Positions 45,391-55,300 of a stretch of DNA of 64,000 nucleotides are shown here, one piece after another. The position numbers were made by a program, and so were the translations under genes. The stretch spans positions 1-64,000 of the forward strand of contig JAWXCK010000005.1 in NCBI GenBank assembly GCA_034408855.1, written 5' to 3'. The DNA comes from JAIYDQ01 sp034408855. Its GTDB lineage: Bacteria > Planctomycetota > Planctomycetia > Pirellulales > Pirellulaceae. The notes beneath the pieces were generated by a model. That model did not search any database and was not told the origin of the DNA. It worked only from the letters and a program-made list of their open reading frames with translations. Position 1 is the first letter of the stretch. Each line of letters begins with the position of its first letter.

Positions 45391-46386
45391 TCACGTGTGC
45401 GGCGCCGCGTTCGACAATCGGTCACGTGTTGAACGTTGAAACCTAACACGCGCAATTCGCCAAAGATAGTCGATATGCGTCAGCAACCCATCGTGTTCGG
45501 GTTGGTAGTTCGAACAGAATTCCAGTAGTCGATCGGATTGCGCATGAAAACCAGCCTTGCGAGCCAATCGAGCTTCTGACAACAATGCTCGACGAAGACT
45601 CGCATGTACCGCCGATTTTGATAACCCGAGATTGAGCAGCATCGGAACGTCGACGCCCGACCATTGTGGGGCAGGATCCGATATCGCTGCATTGAGACAC
45701 CTGTTCGAGACCTGGGCCGCAAGCGTTGAAAGCGTTTGCTGGACGATTCGCTCGGGTCGCGTCGCTTTTAGTTCGCGACGGTATTGTAAAACAGAATCGC
45801 CGCCATTGACGATCTCGTGCTGCGCGGCAATCCTCAGCCAAAGATCGTAGTCCTCTGCAAACGGAAAAAAGGATCGATACGGACCTTGAAATTGATCCAA
45901 GATTTCGCGTCGGATCATGACCGAAGAGTGGGCAATGCAATTGCAATTTTGCAACGCTACACGGACTGCTTCCGACGTTTGTGCGTCTCCTTGGCTCTTC
46001 CAAACACGCCCTTGTCCATCAATCGTTTCGTATGCTCCCGCGACGACGGCGACGTTCGGGTGATTTCGAAGATAGCTTAGTTGGATTTGGAAACGATTTG
46101 GCAAGCTAATGTCGTCCGCATCGAGCCGTGCAACAAACTCTGATCGGCAAAGCTCGACGCCGTGATTGAGTGTGTCTACAATGCCGCGATGCGGGCATGC
46201 GACGAGCCGAATTCGTGAATCCAACGCGACGTAGTCTCGAATAATATCTAACGATTCGTCCGACGACCCATCGTCGACGCAGAATAGTTCCCAATCAGTA
46301 AAAGACTGTTGCCGTACCGATTCGATTGCGGCTGCCAAATACTTTGCCGTATTATAGACGGGCATTAAAACACTGATCGTTGGCAT
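45391..46386 (-). CDS. Glycosyltransferase family 2
   Basis: A 331-residue GT-A fold transferase, cytosolic or membrane-peripheral. The donor-binding N-terminus is ISVLMPVYNTAKYLAAAIESV, followed by FCVDDGSSDES. The metal-binding DxD is FVARLDADDISLPNRF and a later active-site region is FAEDYDLWLRIAA. The motif ADD and the EDYDLW block are typical of enzymes that decorate polysaccharide or O-antigen. Acceptor and sugar are unknown. It is divergent from the following GT4 gene, 189 bases away. The two may serve a common surface polysaccharide. Confidence 0.9.
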   Translation of the reverse strand: MPTISVLMPVYNTAKYLAAAIESVRQQSFTDWELFCVDDGSSDESLDIIRDYVALDSRIRLVACPHRGIVDTLNHGVELCRSEFVARLDADDISLPNRFQIQLSYLRNHPNVAVVAGAYETIDGQGRVWKSQGDAQTSEAVRVALQNCNCIAHSSVMIRREILDQFQGPYRSFFPFAEDYDLWLRIAAQHEIVNGGDSVLQYRRELKATRPERIVQQTLSTLAAQVSNRCLNAAISDPAPQWSGVDVPMLLNLGLSKSAVHASLRRALLSEARLARKAGFHAQSDRLLEFCSNYQPEHDGLLTHIDYLWRIARVRFQRSTRDRLSNAAPHT

Positions 46387-46575
46387 TGTGGTGCGCTCGA
46401 AGAAAATCCGATCTTGAACAATTCGCTAGCTAATGGTTTGCGGTTCAGGACTTCGTTTACTGCGTCCGCTGTGGCTCTAAATGCTCTGGACGCAGGATTA
46501 CCAAAAGCTTTATAGGTTTCGTTTTACGCAGTTTAGCTCGATAAGAGAAGATCGGTTTTTCGTGGGTAAACTTGA

Positions 46576-47754
46576 ATGCGAATCGCTATAGCTTCAGCTA
46601 AACTCGATCCACAGCACGGCGGCGCAGAGTCGTGGTCTATCGGGCTAGCCCGTTGGCTCAACGGTCGTGGGCACGACGTCCATTTGGTGGGGTTTAAAGC
46701 TGCTCGCAATCTGAGTATTGATCCCTCGAATATTCACCTCATCAAACCAACTCGCGGGCGAATGCAGAATGCTGAATTGATATCGAATTGGCTCAGAGGT
46801 CATCCATTCGACATCATTCATGATATGGGACTCGGCTATCACTTCGATGTCTTCCAACCGCACTTTGGCTCGTTCGTCGCTATGGAGCGCGGCAAGCAAA
46901 AATCGCTGACGCTAGGACAGAGAATTACCAAGAGACTGGTCAAACCGTTTGCCATTCGCCGCCGAACCGTGGAAGGACTCGCATCTTTGCAATTCAATCA
47001 ACCGAATGCGACGTACATCGCCGTTTCAGGAATGGTAGGAAACGATCTCAATCGACTCGAAACGATCCCCAAGGACAGAATTCAAATAGTCCCCAACGGC
47101 GTGGATACCGAACGATTTGATCCAAAACACTGCGAAGCCAACCGTGAGCAGGCCCGGAAACAACTCTCCATCAAGGACGATGCCTTGGTCGTTTCCGTGA
47201 TCGCACATAACCATCAACTCAAAGGAGTCCAGCAAGCAATCGAAGCGGTTCGCAATGCTCATGACTTTCCGGTCAAGATACATCTGTTGGTTGTGGGAGG
47301 GCATGGACAACGCCTTCGTCAGCTTGACTTCGGTTATCATCGAGTAACTTATCTTGGAAACGTCGTGGATACGATGGATATTTTTCCGGCAACCGACGTC
47401 TACTTGCATCCGACGTTCTATGACGCATGCTGTTTGTCGTTTTTGGAAGCCATGGCATGCGGCATCACCTCAATCACAACACCGGTGAATGGCGCATTCG
47501 AGCGAATCGTTCATGGACAGAGTGGTTTGATCCTCGATGACCCCAAAGATATTCGTCAGATCATCCATTTGCTTCGATCGGTTGTCGATCCAGCGAAGCG
47601 AACGCAAATCGGCATGGCAGCGCGTGACGCTGCCTTATCTTGGACGATCGAAGACAATTACATGGCGATTGAATTGCTCTATCAAAAGCGATTCGCTCAA
47701 AATTGCATCGAGCAACCCTCTCCCGCCAAGCCTTCGCTACGCATCGCGGCGTAG
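46576..47754 (+). CDS. Glycosyltransferase family 4
   Basis: A 392-residue GT-B fold transferase. The N-terminal donor/acceptor domain has the glycine-rich start KLDPQHGGAESWSIGLARWL and HDMGLGYHFDVFQPHFG. The C-terminal domain has PNGVDTERFDP, VVSVIAHNHQLKGVQQAIEA, VTYLGNVVDTMDIFPATDVYLHPTFYD, and the catalytic-type ACCLSFLEAMACG. The acidic pair of the EX7E motif is only partly preserved (first Glu replaced; SFLEAMACGITSITT). The pattern resembles LPS core heptosyl/glucosyl transferases (WaaG-like). The substrate is unknown. Confidence 0.88.
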   Translation: MRIAIASAKLDPQHGGAESWSIGLARWLNGRGHDVHLVGFKAARNLSIDPSNIHLIKPTRGRMQNAELISNWLRGHPFDIIHDMGLGYHFDVFQPHFGSFVAMERGKQKSLTLGQRITKRLVKPFAIRRRTVEGLASLQFNQPNATYIAVSGMVGNDLNRLETIPKDRIQIVPNGVDTERFDPKHCEANREQARKQLSIKDDALVVSVIAHNHQLKGVQQAIEAVRNAHDFPVKIHLLVVGGHGQRLRQLDFGYHRVTYLGNVVDTMDIFPATDVYLHPTFYDACCLSFLEAMACGITSITTPVNGAFERIVHGQSGLILDDPKDIRQIIHLLRSVVDPAKRTQIGMAARDAALSWTIEDNYMAIELLYQKRFAQNCIEQPSPAKPSLRIAA

Positions 47755-47774
47755 CAAGTGGTTCTTCTAAAATT

Positions 47775-47794
47775 GTGAGCGGCACGGCGTAGCC
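47775..47794. repeat. Interspersed repeat, family A, half copy
   Basis: GTGAGCGGCACGGCGTAGCC matches the left arm of the full copy at 25851-25870 apart from three positions (C for T, T for C, and a shorter palindrome). It lies 20 bases after the glycosyltransferase stop, in a 243-base gap that otherwise holds nothing recognisable. Confidence 0.5.
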
Positions 47795-47997
47795 TTTGCG
47801 AAAATCGAGGCGAGAAGTGCCGGAAATACCAGCAAATACCTTGCAGGCGGACATTTACCGCAGGCGTTGATCGCATTGAAGTCACCGCTTTCGGGAACTG
47901 GGCAGAGTTTGGGATCGTCTAGGACGTAACGTACAATATCGTACGATTCGCTTATCGTCGCGTTGGTCCTTATCTTGTCTCTGAAAGTCGTTTTTCG

Positions 47998-50385
47998 ATG
48001 AAACACCACCTACTGGCCCTCGTTTTCCTGGGAAGCCTTATGAACACATGGACCACGACGACTCGCGCGGAAGAGCTTGGCTTCATTGAAGATTTTGCTC
48101 TGGCGGGCGATCGCGAAACCGCTCTCGCAACGCTGATTCCAGGCACCGAACCCTATTTTTACTACCACACACTTCATTGCCAAAATGTGGGGCAACTTGG
48201 GGATGCTAAGGCGACGTTGGATGCTTGGATTTCGAAACTTGGACCGTCGGAAAAAGTCCGGGAGTTGCGAATCCGTCAAATGCTCCTTGCCTATCCCGAA
48301 AACGCTCAATCGACTCTCGACTTCCTGCGTTCGGAATTCGGTCTCAATTTGAATCACTCGGCACCGCAGTGCGACGCGGCTGCTAATCTATCCACTAAAC
48401 TCGATCCGGCCGTTATCGATTGGAGCAAGCGATTCAAGGAAGCTGTCACGACCGGCAACCGTCTCGAACAGATCGAGGAAGTTGCATTGGGTGAAGCTCT
48501 CGGCCTTATCGAATATCAACCTGATATTCGAGCTTGGTTACAGCGAGTTTTGCGACCAGACCTGCCTGGCGTTGTCGATACGATCGTCAAGGAATTGAAG
48601 CTCCCCGATTCACAAGGTTTCGGATGGGCAACCATTCATCGCAACCTGACACTCGAACAATTGGATCAGTTGAAAAAGCAACTGCCAAAACTCATCGAAT
48701 CCGAATCGTTCGTAAACGTCTACCTAGCGCGACTCCGTCCGAGCGATGATGAATCGCTCACTGAGTCGAAAACGCGTCGCGAATATTTTGACCGATTGCA
48801 GGCCTTTACTGAGTCATTACCGGAATCGCAAAACAGCCTCAAGGCGTCGGTGCTCTACCATCGTCTGAAGCTCGACCTCGCTGAATCGATCATCGATCGG
48901 GAACGATTCATCAAGTATCTCTCCTTGCCGCGACAAGCCGGATATGTCAATACAGAATGGGTTCGCCAGCAATCGATGCGACCAGCCATCAACTTCCGTC
49001 AAGACTATTCCGCTTCAACAACCCTCCTTCCAATCGGTGACGACTCGGAGTTGATCGGAAACTACTTAGAACAGTTCTTTCAATCGGATAAGGAGTACGA
49101 CACCTTTGCGAAATATCTGGATCGCGATTATTTGAAGCGGATCTTTGCGACCACCAAAATTCTCTATGGGCTTGGCGATGCGAAAACGTATTACCCACAA
49201 CTTTCGCCCGAGCAACAAAAAGAAGTTTAAGAACGGGTCGAATTGCGATTCCTTCCGAGCAATCAACCGTACTTCTCGCCAAACGATCGCGTTCAACTAG
49301 CGGTATCGATCAAGAATGTGCCGCAGGTGATCGTCAAGATTTATCGACTGAATCCGAAGAACATCCTGCAGGCGCAATCGAAAAATGTTTCGACGGCGAT
49401 CGATCTTGATGGACTGGTTGCAAACGTCGAGCGAACGGTCGCCTTTTCACAAGCCAAGGAGCGTCGGCATAGCGAATCGTTAGACTTTCCAGAGCTAGAA
49501 GGTCGCGGCGTCTGGGTCGTCGATCTCCTCGGCGGCGGTCAGAGAAGTCGAGCTTTGATTCAAAAAGGACAACTCCGATCGCTCCGATCGATCACCGATG
49601 CGGGGTATCTATTGAAGATCGTCGATGAAACAGGAAAACCTGTTCCGTCGGCGCGTGTCCTACTCGGTGAACGCGAATTTTCTCCCGCTGACGACGGTAC
49701 AATCATTCTCCCTTTTGCCTCGACGCAAGAAAATCGACCGATCACGCTCGTCGATGGGAATTTCGCATCGCTTGAACAACTGACGCATCTGGCCGAATCG
49801 TATCAGTTGAATGCTGGCTTCGTCGTCGAATCACAATCGCTTCGACCTGGCTCTAAGACGGCTGTCGTCGTTCGAACGCAACTGACATGCAATGGCGTCC
49901 TGATCCCAATCAGCCTCCTCGAACAACCGCAACTTACGATTACCGCTACCGATCAAGATGGAATTCAAACGTCACAGACCTACAGTGCGATCAAGTTACG
50001 CGACGACATCGAGCTATCGCAGACCTTTCTCGTCCCACAGCGACTTGTCTTACTCGCTTTTACCCTGCACGGCAAAGTACACAATCTAAGCCAAGCGATT
50101 CGTCAACCGATTTCGGCATCGCAATCGATGGCCGTTATGGGGCGACTGCAGACGACGACGAAGTCTGATCGCCAACCATTGGCTGGTGCGTATGTCAAAG
50201 TCTATGCACGACATCAAGATGGTTCCGTTCGATTCTACAAAGACGGCTATACCGATCTTCGCGGACAGTTCGAATATGCAAGTCTGAGCACCAACGATTT
50301 GGATACCGCGCAACGCTTCTCGATCCTCGTACTCCATCCCGAGCATGGCGCGATCATTCGTGAAGCCGAACCGCCGAAAAAATGA
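47998..50385 (+). pseudogene. Large exported protein interrupted by one in-frame stop
   Basis: From the ATG at 47998 a signal peptide (MKHHLLALVFLGSLMNTW to TRAEE) begins a helical N-terminal half with PGTEPYFYYHTLHCQN. The frame ends at a TAA at 49228-49230 (codon 411) and then continues in the same frame for a further 385 codons to 50385, with no other defect. The second half reads ERVELRFLPSNQPYF, then beta-rich sequence (VPQVIVKIYRLNPKNI, FPELEGRGVWVVDLLGG, VDETGKPVPSARVLLG, LTDLRGQFEYAS-like loops) reminiscent of macroglobulin MG2/carboxypeptidase-regulatory folds. Combined it would have about 795 residues. From memory, related planctomycete proteins are longer, but this is unverified. 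Either a nonsense mutation (CAA, GAA or AAA to TAA) or a base-calling error explains it. Confidence 0.8.
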
Positions 50386-50432
50386 TCATTCCACAACGCA
50401 AGCCATTCAGTGCTCAACTGACAATCACTCCT

Positions 50433-50459
50433 ATCTTGTAAATCCTGTTCATCCTGTCT
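50433..50459. repeat. Nonamer tandem repeat, three copies
   Basis: ATCTTGTAA ATCCTGTTC ATCCTGTCT are three consecutive 9-base units with core ATCCTGT. On the minus strand they read as RQDEQDLQD. They lie where the Cas3-like homology ends, just after the interrupted secreted protein gene. Similar ATCCTGT nonamer runs occur in many unrelated bacterial genomes (from memory). Confidence 0.8.
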
Positions 50460-50469
50460 GCTTTTGTTG

Positions 50470-50954
50470 CTCAACGCCTTTCGGCGATCAATGGACAGCA
50501 ACAGTTCCAACTTATCGGTCGAGCCGTTTGGACTGGCCGATGGGATATCGCGGCCGAACGACGGATGATGCCCGGTGACCGACCACAACAGGATGTGCCA
50601 ATCGATTTCTCGCTTTGGCTCATCAAGATGCGACCGAAACCAATCTTGAAATTTCGCTTCTCGGAGAATGTACCAACTGACCCACTCATGCCGAACGGCT
50701 TGCCGGTGCGTCGAATTGCTTCGATTGCCACAAATCAGCGCTTGAAATTGATTGTTTGCCTTGCCAAGATCGTGACATGCAGCGGCCAGCAACACGAGCT
50801 TTCGAAATCGCTGCATCGAATTATCTGTATTGATCTCGAATGCGTTTAGTTGAAAGACTCCAGTTGTGTCGACGATTGCGCCGGCGCATGAGACTACATC
50901 TTCGAGATGGCTCGGTAGAAAAATGCTTTTGGATGGGATTCCATCTTGTGAATC
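50470..50954 (-). pseudogene. Remnant of Cas3 HD nuclease domain
   Basis: On the minus strand a frame open from 50954 contains FLPSHLEDV, then VLLAAACHDLGKANNQFQAL (the HD metal site, His-Asp with following Lys), VRHEWVSWYIL and WSVTGHHPSFGR. These match in order the N-terminal HD (Cas3'') nuclease domain of type I CRISPR Cas3 proteins. No start codon precedes FLPSHLEDV in this frame; a stop lies at 50955-50957. No helicase motifs follow; the homology ends before the nonamer repeats near 50460. It is a truncated relic, about 160 codons of a protein usually 700-900 long. Removing one A from the run at 50919-50923 would join it to the preceding WYL frame. Confidence 0.75.
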
Positions 50955-51968
50955 CTAGCTTTTCGCTCTGAGTCGGTCCACTATTTTTTCTCAACTCGTT
51001 GGTAGGCCACAAAAATCCCGCAGCCCATGTGTCTTCTTCCGCCGAGGCCGGTGGTTTGGGTAGCGAATCTTGACTGCTCGTTTCCGAACCGTAAAGATCT
51101 CGCATCAGTCGAAGTTCTTGCAATACCTCTGCTCGCAATTCTTGTGGTTCAAGGACCTCTGCTTTGCTGCCGAAGGAGAGTATCCATGACTTGACCTCCA
51201 GAAGACTACTCAACTGCAGTTCGACAATGACACTGCCATCGGATTGCGGAAGCAACTGCTGCGAGGTATGAAATTGCTTTTCGCAGACATACTGGACTGC
51301 CGTCCCGGTGAATCGAATGCGAATCAGTCGCTTTTCGCGACCGGTAACAATACTAAACACATCTTTAAAGTATTGACTAATCTTAAAGTCAGCCGGTCGT
51401 TTGAAGGGAAAGTTCGTAAGGTCGGTGCTGCGAATACGATCGATTTTCCAGGTGCGAGTCTCGTCATGATGGCACGAGTGACCGACGACGTAGAGAGTGC
51501 CTCGATGCTCCGCGAGTCCGTAGGGATAGATATCGTACGTCAATGGCTCGGTGTATCGAGCTGAGTCGAGAAGTAAATGCGTGACGAAATCTTGTCGACG
51601 TACTTGGCTTCGGTTTCCCCCAGAAACAAGCGAAGCTTTTCATAAGCTGAGGTTGCTGCTTGCTCGATCCCGGTTCCTTCGAATGCAGTAAGAGTGGATT
51701 TGCCGAGAAAAACAGCCAATGCTTCGTCGTAGGTGAGGCGAAGTGGCGGGAGCTGGGAACGATCGAGCGCATACGTCTTATGATTTTTCGATCCCGTTGT
51801 CTCGACTACTTGTATTCCTTGATCCTTCAGCTCTTTGAGATCGCGGCGAATCGTTTTTTCACTGATTTGAAAAAGATGCGCCAAGGAAGCGATATCGTGA
51901 GCACTGGTACGATCGGCCAATTGCCGAAGCAGTGAAAAAATTCTCCCGATGGAAGATTTGTCTGCCAT
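50955..51968 (-). pseudogene. WYL-domain HTH regulator, broken
   Basis: The first frame (51968 to 51540) encodes a DeoR-type helix-turn-helix (ASLAHLFQISEKTIRRDLKEL, about residues 26-46) and the start of the effector region (LRLTYDEALAVFLG, ATSAYEKLRLFLG). A second frame (from about 51560 to 50821) encodes the WYL domain: YTEPLTYDIYPYGLAEHRGTLYVVGHS, WKIDRIRSTDL and a C-terminal VLEPQELRAEVLQELRLMRDLYG. Between KISSRIYFST and SARYTEP about 40-60 residues seem to be missing, so there is a deletion as well as a frame change at about 51550. Regulators of this type sit before cas3 in some type I CRISPR loci, and here the next homology is Cas3. Confidence 0.75.
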
Positions 51969-52337
51969 TAAAAAGCTCTTTGAATCAATTCATAAGCCAA
52001 TCACACGCCCGTTCATAGGAAAGTCGGAGTGTAATCGACTTGAATAGAATTGCCACAACAGTAGGGACATTGGCTGTCCAACCGGATAAATTACGGCGGA
52101 AAGACGTCAGATGCGACAGACCGGTAATTTCGGCACGCTACGATTTGCGATCGCGGTAGTGGAGGTTGTTAAACCTCCTTGTATCTAGGGATCTTTAACA
52201 AGAACCACTACGTTATGTAGCTTCGTTGAACGGTATTGGTTTTATACGCGACTAAAGTCGCGGAGTTGGTCACGGAGTGACCAACCTACGTGAATGTAGA
52301 TGGTTTTCGGCGTCGCGTCGAAATACTTTTCGTCTGG
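51969..52337. other. Intergenic region rich in inverted repeats
   Basis: About 370 bases between the WYL relic and metH (both leftward). The part from 52156 to 52285 holds three palindromes (next entry). The rest (51969-52155) shows no gene or motif. Whether metH ends in one of the hairpins is unclear, because its stop is at 52338 and the hairpins begin about 50 bases downstream of it. Confidence 0.6.
52156..52285. repeat. Cluster of three palindromes (family D)
   Basis: (1) Arms GTAGTGGAGGTTGTTAAA (52156-52173) and TTTAACAAGAACCACTAC (52194-52211) pair with two or three mismatches, the left one also containing GGAGGTTGTTAAACCTCC. (2) GCGACTAAAGTCGC (52248-52261). (3) GTTGGTCAC and GTGACCAAC around GGA (52265-52285), a perfect hairpin that could also act as a terminator for metH. 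Confidence 0.85.
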
Positions 52338-55300
52338 CTATGCGTCGTATCCCAAGTTGGGCGACAGCCATTTTTCCGCAGTGGCTTTTGGCCAGCCTTT
52401 GCGGTGTGCATAATCTTCGACTTGCTCGCGGGTGATTTGATCGACGGCAAAGTAGCGGGCTTCGGGGTGCGAAAAATAGAGTCCGCTTACCGAAGCGGCT
52501 GGCCACATCGCAAAGCTTTCCGTCAAAGTGATACCGGCTCGCTCTTCCGCTTCGAGCAACTTCCAAAGTGTGGCCTTCTCGCTGTGATCGGGACACGAGG
52601 GATAACCGGCTGCCGGACGAATACCTTGATATTTCTCGTCGATAAGTTCGTCTTTGGAAAACCTTTCGCTAATTCCCCAGTCCTTTCTCGCTCGCTCGTG
52701 CAGCATCTCGGCGAAAGCTTCAGCCAATCGATCGGCGCATGCTTGAACGAGAATCGCTTTATCGTCTTCGTGTTCGGATCGCAATTTCTTAGCGATCTCG
52801 TCGACACCGTGACCGGCGGTGAGCGCAAAGGCTCCGATGTAGTCGGGCTTGCCAGTTGGATCGATGTAATCCGCTAAACTGCGAAATGCTTTTTGGTCGA
52901 CGCGTTCCCATTGTTGCCGCAACATTTCGAAACGGACAAGTTCGCTTGAACGACTTTCGTCTTGATACAACACGACAGTATCGCCGAGATTCATGGCGGG
53001 AAAGAAGCCGTAAACACCGCGCAGAACAATGCTCGGGTCGTGCTCGAACTGGTCAAGTGTTTTTTGTGCATCATCGTAGAGTTCCTTGGCGATGGCGCCG
53101 ACAATTTCATCTTGAAAGATCTTTGGATACTTCCCTTTCAATTCCCAGGTCATGAAGAATGGCGACCAGTCGATATAGGGTCGCAATTCGGCTACGGTAA
53201 CACTGACGTCTTTCAATCCGATAAAACTTGGTTTGGGAGCGGTATAGTTTTCCCAATCGATCGAAAATTTACGCGATTGGGCATCGGAAAATTCGACGAG
53301 CTTTCGGTCGCGGCGAATCGAGAAACTGGCTCGTTCTTCGTCCTGCTTGACTTTGATCGAGGCACCAAAGGCACCGCGAGAATCAGGATTGACGAGTTTC
53401 TCGACGACGGGAACGCTCCGCGAAGCGTCGAGGACATGCACGACTTCGTGATCATAATGTTGAGCAATCTTGACGGCGGTGTGCTTGGCGCTGGTGGTCG
53501 CTCCGCCGATAAGCAGTGGAAGAGTAAAGCCTTCGCGTTGCATCTCTTTGGCGACGTGAACCATTTCGTCGAGCGACGGGGTAATCAAGCCCGACAAGCC
53601 GATGATCTGAGCATTGTGCTTTTTGGCTTCAGCTAAAATCTTTTCGCACGGCACCAAGACTCCCAGATCGATGACTTCGAAATCGTTGCATGCAAGAACG
53701 GTTCCGACGATGTTCTTGCCGATATCGTGAACGTCGCCTTTCACGGTGGCCAGCAATACTTTGCCGCGGCTGGTGTGTCCACCGGTACCACCCGCGGCAG
53801 CCTTTTCGGCTTCCATGTACGGCGTCAGGAAGGCGACGCTCTTCTTCATCACCGCAGCGGATTTAACGACCTGCGGCAAAAACATTTTGCCTTGTCCGAA
53901 GAGATCGCCGATGATGTTCATGGCATCCATCAATGGTCCTTCGATCACTTTGATAGGTCGACCGTATTCGAGACGAGCTTCTTCGGTGTCGGACTCGATA
54001 TGATCCGAGATCCCTTTGAGCAAGGCATGCCGCAAGCGTTCAGCGACAGTGCCTTCTCGCCATGCGTCGACTTTGACAGGAGCTTTGTCTTTGGCTTTGA
54101 CCGTTTCGGCAAAATCGATCAAGCGTTCGGTCGCGTCAGGGCGGCGATTAAGCAAGACATCTTCGACTCGCTCTCGCAATTCAGGATCGATCTCGTCGTA
54201 GACTTCGAGCATCTCGGGGTTCACGATCCCCATATCGAGACCGGCTTGGATTGCATGATAAAGAAAAGCGGCATTCATCGATTCGCGGACGGTATCGTTA
54301 CCGCGAAACGAGAATGAAACGTTGCTTACCCCGCCGCTGGTTCGCGCGCCAGGACATTCCTTCTTAATCGTACGAACCGCTTCGATGTAGTCGACGGCAT
54401 AGTTCGCATGTTCAGGAAGCCCGGTTCCGACCGTGAGAATATTGGGGTCAAAAATAATATCTTCGGCAGGGAATCCATTTTCGGTTAGCAGCTTGTAAGC
54501 TCGCTTGCAGATGCGAACTTTGTTTTCGTAGTCAGCCGCTTGGCCCTGTTCGTCAAAGGCCATGACGACGACGGCAGCTCCATGCTGTTGGATGAACTTT
54601 GCTTTGCGCAGAAAATCAGCTTCACCCTCTTTCATGCTGATCGAGTTAACGATCGGCTTGCCGGGCGAATGGCGGAGTCCGACTTCGAGAATCTCCCATT
54701 TCGAGCTATCGACCATCACCGGAACTTTCGCGATGTCGGACTCGTGAGCGATCAAGTTCAGAAAAGTGCTCATCGCAGCTGCACCGTCCAACATCCCTTC
54801 GTCCATGTTGACGTCGATCACATTCGCTCCGCCTTCGACCTGCGTCCGAGCGACGCGAATGGCGTCCTCGAATTTTCCTTCCTTAATCAGTCGAGCAAAC
54901 TTACGGGAGCCGGCGACGTTTGTGCGTTCGCCGATCATGACGAATGGATTGTCTTTTCGGAAAACAAATGGTTCGTTACCGGCATACTGCGACATGCGCG
55001 AACGCGTCGGAGCATTGCGTGGCTTGAGATCGCGAACTGCTTCGCCGATGGCTTTGATATGGGCAGGCGTACTTCCACAGCATCCGCCGACAATGTTGAC
55101 CCAACCTTGTTTGGCGAAGTCTCGAACGAAGCCCGCCATACGGCTGGGTGTTTCGTCGAATTCACCTAAGGCGTTGGGCAAACCAGCGTTCGGATAACAA
55201 CTGATGGCTGAATCGGCAACGTTTGCCAGTCGTTCCAAGTAAGGGCGCATTCGATCGCCACCCAGTCCACAATTCAGACCTACGCTTAACATCGGAAAGT

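Noticed and set aside
47797..47997. Possible gene remnant antisense upstream of the interrupted secreted protein (frame with CPVPESGDF)
   Set aside because: I could not match it to any family; the open frame is short and there is no second line of evidence.
49228..49230. Selenocysteine or pyrrolysine recoding at the in-frame stop of the secreted protein
   Set aside because: The stop is TAA, not TGA (selenocysteine) or TAG (pyrrolysine).
50386..52337. CRISPR array next to the Cas3 relic
   Set aside because: The only repeats here are a 9-base tandem and short palindromes; there is no regular repeat-spacer pattern.
53727..54317. A 196-codon frame antisense to metH, and similar ones at 52290-52877 and 54540-55169
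   Set aside because: They mirror the metH coding frame; no homology, no ribosome site, and metH is full length with all motifs.
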